17,202 nt of DNA, taken from contig CANJQZ010000013.1 of NCBI GenBank assembly GCA_947476515.1, positions 1 through 17,202 of the forward strand. Reading direction: 5' to 3'. A model generated the notes under the pieces. The model did not search any database. It was not told the origin of the DNA and was given only the letters and a program-made list of their open reading frames with translations. How positions within the stretch are numbered: position 1 is the first letter of the stretch; the number at the start of each line of letters is the position of its first letter. Source of the stretch: Flavobacteriales bacterium (GTDB lineage Bacteria; Bacteroidota; Bacteroidia; Flavobacteriales_D; Crocinitomicaceae). Position numbers and translations under genes: made by a program. Shown here piece after piece: positions 7,597-14,812 of this stretch.

Positions 7597-9050
7597 TAAT
7601 GCTTAATTTTCAAAAAAGGATCAACTTTGTTTTGTAAATCTTTTACCGTTGTGGAGATAAACACATCTGGTTGAATGGCTTCTAATTCAAGGGTTGAAAA
7701 TGGTTGGGGTGTAAATTTAACCGTTGAAATACTTACGGGCAAATAGGTGTTTCTTAAAATAAAGGAAGCAGGATTTCCACAGGTATAAGTCATCGAACCC
7801 ATACACGGTGTTCCAATTACTAGACCCCTATTATTTTGTTTAAACCAAGAGGTGAAATTTGAGGCTGCAGACATTGTTAGTCCATTAATTAAAACATGGC
7901 ATGGTCCTTCATAAAGCAATCCATACTTATTTTTATAGTGTTTTTGGTCCAAGACAGTATCAATACTTCCCATTGGACTGTTATAAAAATCATATTCTTT
8001 GCTAATTGCACCATTTGGATATTGGTGCTTTACAATTTTTTTAAACATTTGCTTTTGAAAATAAGAAAATTCTGAAAACCGATCGTAAGGACTTCTTTTA
8101 TAAATGTAATTGGTAGCGTAGGTATTTGATTGAGGTGTTAGAAAACTACTTAGATACTCTTGTAAAAGTATAAAGCCTCCTGAATTTGAGCGTAAATCAA
8201 TAAGTAATAAACCAGGTTTTTTTAATAGAATTTCTGCAAATGCTTGGTCAAGTTGTCGCTTAAATCTATTTTCGAAAAAAGGGAAAAAAGTGGAAATAGA
8301 TAATATAGCGCGGTCTTTATCGATTGTAAATTCAATGTCTTTTTTCACATTAGGCCATTCCACATCACCATTAATTCGTTTATATTTTGGGCAAGTTACC
8401 TTATTGTTAATAGTATCCCCCTTTCCATTTACATACATAATATTATGGGCTGCTTTTGGGGATTTAATGTTTAGAATTCTCCCCAATAAAACATCAGCAA
8501 CTTCTTTTTGAGCGCTTACAGCGTTTGCTTCAATTGGACTTAATAATTGACTTTCAGAAAGGCACTGCTTGAGATTTATGTTATCAAAAGCTAGTAATTC
8601 TGCCCCTTCCGGCAAACTGTTTTTATAGTTTTTTAAAATGTGAATTTTATTTTCTATTGTCTTTAATGAAATAGGGAAATAATATCGTTGGCGCCTATTG
8701 AATTGCAATAACTCCATGCAATTAACAGAGGTGTGGGAGTCTTTTAGGGATGCTAAAAAACTGCTGATTATTATGGTAAAAGAATAAAGCGTTTGCGGTT
8801 TGGAACATAGTAAAACGGCCTCAGAATATGCCGAGTCAAATAATTGGGGGGTAGTATATAAATATAAATTGGGGTGGGCCGCCAATAATTTTTCATGAAG
8901 AAATTGTAAATCTTCCAGCAATAAATCGGGACAAATTAAATCTGATGTAATATTTATTTTTTGATGGGGAATATAGGGCAGGCAGCCTTGAGCATAAATA
9001 GATGTTCGAAAAAAAAATAAAAGAAAGAAAATTAAATAATGGTTTCTCAT
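7596..9050 (-). CDS. Exported S41-family peptidase-like protein
   Basis: A 484-residue protein with a signal peptide (MRNHYLIFFLLFFFRTSIYA, cut before QG), so it acts in the periplasm or outside the cell. The C-terminal half is an S41 (tail-specific protease/tricorn core) domain: LLIDLRSNSGG near 283-292, GLTMSAASNF near 391-400 with candidate nucleophile S395, VIGTPCMG near 411, and a closing IQPDV near 459. The early LKDSHTSV (H106) and late acidic residue (E457 region) suggest the Ser-His-Glu arrangement of subfamily S41B, rather than the Ser-Lys dyad of CtpA; I see no Lys at the usual CtpA place. I cannot pick out a PDZ domain with confidence. The substrate is unknown. It is translationally coupled to the aminotransferase; a functional link is not obvious. 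Confidence 0.8.
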   Translation of the reverse strand: MRNHYLIFFLLFFFRTSIYAQGCLPYIPHQKINITSDLICPDLLLEDLQFLHEKLLAAHPNLYLYTTPQLFDSAYSEAVLLCSKPQTLYSFTIIISSFLASLKDSHTSVNCMELLQFNRRQRYYFPISLKTIENKIHILKNYKNSLPEGAELLAFDNINLKQCLSESQLLSPIEANAVSAQKEVADVLLGRILNIKSPKAAHNIMYVNGKGDTINNKVTCPKYKRINGDVEWPNVKKDIEFTIDKDRAILSISTFFPFFENRFKRQLDQAFAEILLKKPGLLLIDLRSNSGGFILLQEYLSSFLTPQSNTYATNYIYKRSPYDRFSEFSYFQKQMFKKIVKHQYPNGAISKEYDFYNSPMGSIDTVLDQKHYKNKYGLLYEGPCHVLINGLTMSAASNFTSWFKQNNRGLVIGTPCMGSMTYTCGNPASFILRNTYLPVSISTVKFTPQPFSTLELEAIQPDVFISTTVKDLQNKVDPFLKIKH

Positions 9051-9127
9051 TGTCTGAACCCTAAATAGTTTATGAAGCGTTTCGTAATTATTAAAATAGC
9101 TTGTAAAATTCAGCCCGTGTTACGCTA

Positions 9128-9805
9128 CTATTTTGAACCGTCTTCCTTTAATTCGCCATCTTCAACTCGTATAATTCTTCCTTTAAATTTAGTTACCATT
9201 GCCATGTCATGAGTTGCCATAAGTATAGCTGAGTTTTCTTCTTTAGCAACAGCAATAAGTAATTGCATTATTTCTTCAGAAGTTTCAGGGTCTAAATTTC
9301 CTGTTGGCTCATCCGCTAAAAGTAATTGTGGTTGATTTAACAATGCTCTTGCAATTGAAACCCGTTGTTGTTCCCCTCCAGATAATGCATGAGGAAAATC
9401 ATTTGCTTTTTGTTCAACACCCACTAATTGCAAAACACTTAACGCGCGCTTATGTATTAATGCCTTGTCTGTCCAACCCGTTGCACCTAAAACAAAAAAT
9501 AAATTTTGAATTACAGTACGATCCATGAGTAATTGAAAATCTTGAAAAACGATTCCTATCTTCCGGCGTAAAAAGGGAATTTCAGCATTAGACAATCTTC
9601 TTAAATTATAATCAGCAACTAAACCCTCTCCTTCTAAAAGGGGTATTTCGGCATATAATGTTTTCAACAAGCTGCTTTTACCACTACCTGTTTTGCCTAT
9701 TAAATAAACAAATTCACCCTGCTCAATTGATAACCAAACATTATCAATTACTAATTTTTTCGCTTGATATATTTTAGCGTTGGAGATATTTATAACTTTC
9801 GACAC
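9128..9805 (-). CDS. ftsE: ABC transporter ATPase, FtsE-like cell-division protein
   Basis: A 225-residue cytoplasmic ATPase of FtsE/LolD size with all nucleotide-binding motifs: Walker A GKTGSGKS (37-44), Q-loop Q88 in VFQDFQLL, signature LSGGEQQR (141-148), Walker B LLLADEPT (161-168) and switch H199 in THD. The FQDFQLL stretch and total length favour FtsE, which with FtsX controls peptidoglycan hydrolases at the septum. LolD or MacB-type ATPases are alternatives, and no FtsX-like permease is present in the window. The start is a GTG at 9805: no in-frame ATG occurs before the P-loop, and the GTG gives the expected short first strand. It is divergent from the TPR gene; the S41 gene follows 77 nt downstream. 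Confidence 0.8.
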   Translation of the reverse strand: MSKVINISNAKIYQAKKLVIDNVWLSIEQGEFVYLIGKTGSGKSSLLKTLYAEIPLLEGEGLVADYNLRRLSNAEIPFLRRKIGIVFQDFQLLMDRTVIQNLFFVLGATGWTDKALIHKRALSVLQLVGVEQKANDFPHALSGGEQQRVSIARALLNQPQLLLADEPTGNLDPETSEEIMQLLIAVAKEENSAILMATHDMAMVTKFKGRIIRVEDGELKEDGSK

Positions 9806-9818
9806 AATGTTTTTTTTA

Positions 9819-9826
9819 CAAATATT
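9819..9826 (-). promoter_or_regulatory. Possible -7 promoter element for ftsE
   Basis: On the minus strand, AATATTTG (9826-9819) matches TAnnTTTG in seven of eight positions and ends 13 nt before the GTG start codon. No TTG is seen at a suitable distance upstream, so this is a weak call. An A/T-only leader separates it from the gene. Confidence 0.35.
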
Positions 9827-9906
9827 AAAAGGATTGAGTAACTTTTTAAGTTAAATTTCTTTTTCTCTTAACACCATTAAGTGTATAACTTTTGATTCAT
9901 GTAAAG

Positions 9907-9921
9907 AGGACAAATTGTCCT
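9907..9921. promoter_or_regulatory. Palindromic site, candidate operator before the TPR/barrel operon
   Basis: AGGACAAATTGTCCT reads as two 7-nt perfect inverted arms (AGGACAA / TTGTCCT) around a single A. It ends 5 nt before the -7 element at 9927 and so lies in the spacer, where a bound regulator would affect RNA polymerase. The size suits a small homodimeric repressor or activator. The arms are too short and too close to form an RNA hairpin. No regulator gene is adjacent, so the binding protein is unknown. Confidence 0.45.
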
Positions 9922-9926
9922 AAATG

Positions 9927-9934
9927 TAACTTTG
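9927..9934 (+). promoter_or_regulatory. Bacteroidota -7 promoter element of the TPR/barrel operon
   Basis: TAACTTTG matches the TAnnTTTG consensus exactly and lies 15 nt before the ATG at 9950, giving a very short leader. No TTG occurs at the 17-23 nt spacing; the nearest candidates are 9 and 32 nt away. The missing -33 box together with the palindrome in that region hints that the promoter may need an activator or be controlled by a bound factor. Confidence 0.55.
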
Positions 9935-9949
9935 CCTTCAAGGAAAATT

Positions 9950-12900
9950 ATGCGGAAACTACTATTTATATTGCTTTTGTTAACAAGCCACGGCCTGTTT
10001 GGACAAAAAACAGAGAAGTACACAACAGATTATGCTATTTATTATCGGGGGGAAGAGCTTTATGATAAAGCACAATATGCTGCTGCTCGAAATGAATTTC
10101 GCTCTTTTATTAACTTAAAGAATAATGATGAAGACCCAACAGTGCGATTGGCATACTATTATGAAGGACTTTCGGCACTTGAGGTTTATAATGAAGATGC
10201 TATTGAATTATTAGAAAAGTTTGTTGCAAGATACCCCGGAGATGCTCAACAGTATTTTATTTCATTTAAAATTGGAAATTATTTTTTCCAAAAAGAAGAT
10301 TTTGAAAATGCAGTGATTTGGTTTCAAAAAGCACCCCTTTCTAACATTGAAGAAAGTCACAAAGAAGAATTCCTTTTTAAATCTGCCTATTCTTCTATGC
10401 AGGTCGGGGATAAGATAAATGCGATCAATGGTTTCAGAGATGTAAAAGATGGTAAAACACAATATGCGGGACCCAGCATGTATTTTTTTTCTCACTTAAG
10501 TTATCTTTCGGGTGCCCTACAGGTAGCATTAGAGGGTTTTGAAAAACTAAAAAATGACCCTGATTTTTCAAGTGTGGTACCCTATTATATAGTTCAAATA
10601 TATCACAAACAAAATCGATACCAGGAGGTAATTGATTACGCTCCTAGTGTTTTAGATTCGACCAACTTAAGTAATATTAATGATGTTTTTCATTTATTAG
10701 GAGATGCGCATTATAAACAAAAAAATTACAAAGAGGCAGCAGAATATTTAGAAAATTATTATTTAAAAGCTAAAACTACAAGAGAAGATGATTACCAAAT
10801 TGGCTATTCCTATTATCGCATTGCTAATTACGATAAAGCTATTCGTTATTTAGATCGTGTAGCGCGCATTGATGATAGTTTAGGACAAACAGCTATGTAC
10901 CAAATTGGTGATGCTTTTGAGCAACAAAACAAGCTTTTGCCTGCCAGGAACGCATTTTCTAAAGCTGCAACAATGAACACAATAAATGAAATTAAAGAAG
11001 ATGCGCTTTACAATTTCGCAGTACTTTCCTTTAAAGTAGACATCAATCCATATGATGAATCGGTAAGAGCGTTCGAAAATTATTTAAGTAAGTATCCCGA
11101 ATCTAAAAGAAAACAAGATATTTATCAATACTTAGTTAATGTTTATACGAATACAAGTAATTATGCGAAAGCATTAGAATCATTAGATAAGTTACAGTCA
11201 AAAGACGCAAGATTAAAAACTGTTTATCAAACCGTTGCTTTCAACTATGGGGTTGAATTATTTCAAAAAAATCAATATGTTGATGCATTAAAGGCTTTTG
11301 CGTTAGTAGATAAGTACCCAAATGACCCTCAAATTGTTGCGCTTTCCAAATACTGGAGCGCTGATATTTATTATAGAAAAGGTGATTATACCGCAAGTAT
11401 TGCAGAATATAAATTGTTTTTGGGGTCGGCGGCTTCTAATTCTTTAGAACAAAAGAATGATGCTTATTATAATTTAGGTTATGCTTATTGGAACAAAGAC
11501 CAAATGAATGATGCCTTAGATGCTTTTGCTATTTACCTACAGGGAAACCCTAAAAATAAGGAAAAGAAGATTGATGCCTGTTTAAAATTAGCAGACGGTT
11601 ATTATACTACCAAACAAAATGCACAAGCGATTAAATATTATATAGAAGCAATTGAACAGAAATCTAAATTAAGCGATAGAGCTACCTATTATTTAGCAAG
11701 AAGCTATGGTTATAATGGCCAAATTCAACAAAAAATTAGCACACTCCTTAGCTTACTTAAAAACTACTCTGACTCTAAATACGCCATGAATGCAACTTAT
11801 GAGTTGGCTAAAAGTTATAAGTCTATTTCTGATTTTGATAATGCTTTAATTCATTTTAGAAATTATATTAGTGCGTATCCTAAGTCTAATAAAGGTGTTG
11901 ATTGTCGCTTAGAAATTGCTGATATTCACTACAAAAAATGGGACTATGCCCAAGCTGAATTAGATTATAAAAAAATATTAATGGAATACGAGCAAACAAG
12001 AGATGTTTGTGCTAATGCCGTTAAAGGTTTAATGGATGTTTATATGGCACAAAAAGAGCCACAAAAAGCATCAGATATTGCTGAACAATACCCTTGCGCC
12101 AACATTTCTCCTGATGAAAAAGAAAACTTATTCTACAATCCAGGGCTTCAAAGTTATGTAGACAGTAATTATACAGAGGCTATACCAAAATTTGAAACCT
12201 ACTTAACGAAATTTCCAAATGGGCGTTTTGCTACAGAAACCCAATACTTTTTAGGAAATGCATATTATAAAACAAAGGATACTTTAAAAGCTGTTCACTG
12301 TTTTGAAAACTACTTAGCACTTGCAAACAGTAATTATGCAGAAGTTGCGGCATATCGCGTTTCAGGGTATTATTATTCCCACAAGGATTATGTTAATGCG
12401 CTAACTTATTACAAAAAATTGGAGTTGCTTGGCTCTAAACCTGCCTACATATTTACAGCAAAACTAGGTGCAATGCGCTGTGCTTTTTTAAATAAAAATT
12501 ATGGCGAGTCTGTTATTTACGCGAAAAGCGTCCTAGAAAATAATGCGTTAACTCAACCCATTAAAATTGAAGCAGAATATGCTTGCGGGATGGCTAATTT
12601 TTATTTGAATAATTCAGCTGATGCAATATCTTCTTTAATTTGGATAAGTAAAAACACCACCTCTGTACTTGCTGCCGAGGCGCGTTATACTCTCGCTGCT
12701 ATATTCTTTCAACAAAGTGATAACGGTAAAGCAGAAATAGAAATAAATTCGATATTAAAAATGAAACCTAGTTATGATTACTGGGTAGCTAAAGCACTTA
12801 TTCTTCAATCTAAAATTCAAATATCTAAAGAAGATTATGTGCAAGCAGAACAAAATATTAAATCCATTATTGATTTTTATCCTAAGAATTTAAATGATGA

Positions 12901-13009
12901 TATTCTTATAGAAGCCCATGAATTGTATAATGAAATTATTCAACTTCAAAACCCTTCAAAAGATATAGAAAATGCGCCAGAAAAAACAATTGAAATTAAA
13001 CAAGATTAA
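9950..13009 (+). CDS. Exported tetratricopeptide-repeat protein
   Basis: A 1019-residue protein with a signal peptide (MRKLLFILLLLTSHGLFG, cut before QK) and no lipobox Cys, so it is probably periplasmic. The rest is almost wholly TPR-like helical hairpins from about residue 30 to 1000, with repeated signatures such as YYNLGYAYW, YQIGYSYYRIANYDKAIRYL, YYLARSY and TQYFLGNAYY, and short pairs like YPxSK and FPNGR between helices. This resembles the YbgF/BamD-like group of envelope scaffold proteins. An ORF can begin at a TTG (9932), but that codon lies inside the -7 promoter element, and only the ATG at 9950 gives a clean signal peptide. The beta-barrel gene follows after 3 nt. It may organise outer-membrane or division-site complexes; the partner is unknown. 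Confidence 0.85.
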   Translation: MRKLLFILLLLTSHGLFGQKTEKYTTDYAIYYRGEELYDKAQYAAARNEFRSFINLKNNDEDPTVRLAYYYEGLSALEVYNEDAIELLEKFVARYPGDAQQYFISFKIGNYFFQKEDFENAVIWFQKAPLSNIEESHKEEFLFKSAYSSMQVGDKINAINGFRDVKDGKTQYAGPSMYFFSHLSYLSGALQVALEGFEKLKNDPDFSSVVPYYIVQIYHKQNRYQEVIDYAPSVLDSTNLSNINDVFHLLGDAHYKQKNYKEAAEYLENYYLKAKTTREDDYQIGYSYYRIANYDKAIRYLDRVARIDDSLGQTAMYQIGDAFEQQNKLLPARNAFSKAATMNTINEIKEDALYNFAVLSFKVDINPYDESVRAFENYLSKYPESKRKQDIYQYLVNVYTNTSNYAKALESLDKLQSKDARLKTVYQTVAFNYGVELFQKNQYVDALKAFALVDKYPNDPQIVALSKYWSADIYYRKGDYTASIAEYKLFLGSAASNSLEQKNDAYYNLGYAYWNKDQMNDALDAFAIYLQGNPKNKEKKIDACLKLADGYYTTKQNAQAIKYYIEAIEQKSKLSDRATYYLARSYGYNGQIQQKISTLLSLLKNYSDSKYAMNATYELAKSYKSISDFDNALIHFRNYISAYPKSNKGVDCRLEIADIHYKKWDYAQAELDYKKILMEYEQTRDVCANAVKGLMDVYMAQKEPQKASDIAEQYPCANISPDEKENLFYNPGLQSYVDSNYTEAIPKFETYLTKFPNGRFATETQYFLGNAYYKTKDTLKAVHCFENYLALANSNYAEVAAYRVSGYYYSHKDYVNALTYYKKLELLGSKPAYIFTAKLGAMRCAFLNKNYGESVIYAKSVLENNALTQPIKIEAEYACGMANFYLNNSADAISSLIWISKNTTSVLAAEARYTLAAIFFQQSDNGKAEIEINSILKMKPSYDYWVAKALILQSKIQISKEDYVQAEQNIKSIIDFYPKNLNDDILIEAHELYNEIIQLQNPSKDIENAPEKTIEIKQD

Positions 13010-13012
13010 GCC

Positions 13013-14734
13013 ATGAAAGTAGTATTATATGTTTCTTTTTTATTGCTGAGCGGTATTGCTTTAGGTCAAGTAGATATTGTTGATGTCGACGGTAAGGGGA
13101 ATCGTGAAATTGAAAGTAGCTTTAGAATCACTGAATCTCCTAAAATTTTAGACAGTATTAAAGCAACGCCCATTCCAGCTCATCCCCTTTTGCAACTGCA
13201 ATATGAAACAAAAATTCAATTAGATACCATTGTCGCGGCAACGGTGGAAACCACTGAAAAATTAAAAGCTCTTTATCCTTTTTATGCTAAATTAGGAATT
13301 GGTTCTACCATTATGCCTTTGGGTGAATTATATTTCAACTCAACCCGATCAAGATCTAATTTTTATGGTTTTCATCTAAAACATCTTAGTTCTTTTGGAG
13401 AAATAAAAGATAGAAATAAAACGGTTTTTGCACCAGCAAGTTTTGATCAAACAAGCGCAGAGATTTTTGGTAAAACTATACAAAATAAATTCCAAATTGA
13501 GGGAAAATTAGGTTATAGCAATAATGGTTTCCATTATTATGGTATTCCCAATAAAAACATTAATGCAGACTCTATCAGGCAGCGATTTCAAATAATTACA
13601 GCGGGTGCTGTAATAGAAACAAATAGAGGTGATAGTTCAAGTCTTAATTTTAAAGTAGGGGTCAACTACCGCTATTTCACGAATCAAAAATCAATTTATG
13701 ACACTTTAGGTAATTGGAAAACACATGAAAATAAATTTGATATTACAACTCATGCATGGTATAACAAAGGAACAGAAAGTTTTTATGCTAATATGGGTGT
13801 GAGATTTAATGGATATAAGTATGGTATAGCCGATTCGGCTTTGAGTTTATTAGACACGGGAATTGTAAACAATAACACAATTATTGACCTGAACCCAGGA
13901 GTACATTCTGAATTACTTAATAAGAAATTATCCGTGGATGTTGGTCTAGGTTTAAGCATTGATATAAATAGTGCTACTAAAGCTTATTTATTTCCTAAAG
14001 CAGAAGTAAAATACATACTTATTGACGGTCTCTTCATCCCTTATGTGGGACTTCGTGGGGGTGTTAAGCAAAATACCTTTGCTGATTTAAGTAAAGAAAA
14101 CCCTTATATATTAGCGCAGGCTTCGCTAAAAAACGAAATTACTTCCCATGACATTTATTTTGGATTGAAAGGTAATGTAAATAAGCGCATTAGCTTCGGG
14201 GTTAATGCAAGTTTTTCAAAAGTGTTAAATCGCGCTCTTTTTATGACAGATACCTTGTATGGAATTCAAGGTAATCGGTTTGGTTTGGTTTATGATACCT
14301 TAAATTTAACTGTTATTGAAGCTTCATTTGCTTATCAACTTAACGAAAAATTAAAAATTGATGCCTTAGGAAGATTTAATTCCTACGAAATGAGACATGA
14401 AGCAAGGGCTTGGAATTTACCGCAAGTTCAGTTTTTAATTAGGGGTCATTATAACTTATATGATAAATTTATTGTGAATCTTGATTTTAATATGGCGGCA
14501 GGAAGATATGCTCAAGTTTATGAGAATGGCGCTAATGTACAATTTGAAAACAATCAATATTTTGTTTCTCTTAAGCCTATTTTTGATGGAAACATTGGTT
14601 TAGAATATCGATACAACCCAAGAGTTTCTGCTTTCTTACAAATAAATAATGTTGCTGCTCAACGCTATAATCGTTGGTACAACTACCCAGTACAGCCCAT
14701 TCAAATCATGGGTGGGATTACTGCAAGGTTCTGA
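13013..14734 (+). CDS. Outer-membrane beta-barrel protein
   Basis: A 573-residue protein with a signal peptide (MKVVLYVSFLLLSGIALG, cut before Q). A periplasmic N-terminal stretch of about 85 residues precedes roughly 480 residues of alternating amphipathic strands rich in Tyr, Phe, Asn and Gly, with polar loops. The sequence ends in MGGITARF, and a terminal Phe is the usual recognition signal for the BAM complex. The strand pattern resembles the barrel of TonB-dependent receptors, but I see no plug domain or TonB box, so it is more likely a plug-less barrel. It starts 3 nt after the TPR gene, so the two are very probably made together and may form one complex. The transported substrate, if any, is unknown. 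Confidence 0.8.
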   Translation: MKVVLYVSFLLLSGIALGQVDIVDVDGKGNREIESSFRITESPKILDSIKATPIPAHPLLQLQYETKIQLDTIVAATVETTEKLKALYPFYAKLGIGSTIMPLGELYFNSTRSRSNFYGFHLKHLSSFGEIKDRNKTVFAPASFDQTSAEIFGKTIQNKFQIEGKLGYSNNGFHYYGIPNKNINADSIRQRFQIITAGAVIETNRGDSSSLNFKVGVNYRYFTNQKSIYDTLGNWKTHENKFDITTHAWYNKGTESFYANMGVRFNGYKYGIADSALSLLDTGIVNNNTIIDLNPGVHSELLNKKLSVDVGLGLSIDINSATKAYLFPKAEVKYILIDGLFIPYVGLRGGVKQNTFADLSKENPYILAQASLKNEITSHDIYFGLKGNVNKRISFGVNASFSKVLNRALFMTDTLYGIQGNRFGLVYDTLNLTVIEASFAYQLNEKLKIDALGRFNSYEMRHEARAWNLPQVQFLIRGHYNLYDKFIVNLDFNMAAGRYAQVYENGANVQFENNQYFVSLKPIFDGNIGLEYRYNPRVSAFLQINNVAAQRYNRWYNYPVQPIQIMGGITARF

Positions 14735-14812
14735 TTTTCAATGCTTTTTATTTAAAAAAGTACTTTTAAAAATTTTGTGGCGTTAATAGGTTTCATTTTA
14801 TAAATCTATTGT
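14735..14812. other. Intergenic region between the barrel gene and the amidase gene
   Basis: Seventy-eight AT-rich bases. AAAAGTACTTTT forms a 12-nt palindrome around 14756-14767 that could be a weak A/T hairpin, but it lacks the GC stem of a proper terminator. TTTTG at 14773-14777 could serve as a -33 box, yet no clear TAnnTTTG follows at the right distance. The amidase gene may be read through from the barrel operon or have a non-consensus promoter. Confidence 0.4.

Noticed and set aside
9089..9137. Inverted repeat AAAATAG / CTATTTT after ftsE as a terminator
   Set aside because: The stem is only 7 A/T-rich pairs with a loop of about 28 nt and no T-run; too weak to support.
9840..9881. Short A/T inverted repeats (AACTT-TTT-AAGTT and CTTAA-CACCA-TTAAG) upstream of the TPR gene
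   Set aside because: Five-base A/T arms are expected by chance in sequence this AT-rich; they do not line up with a promoter box.
9932..9949. TTG start giving six extra residues on the TPR protein
   Set aside because: The TTG is part of the TAACTTTG promoter box, and the extension would spoil the signal peptide that begins at the ATG at 9950.
9950..13009. TPR protein as SprE/PorW, the T9SS lipoprotein
   Set aside because: SprE/PorW proteins are lipoproteins with a lipobox Cys; this one has an ordinary signal peptide without Cys.
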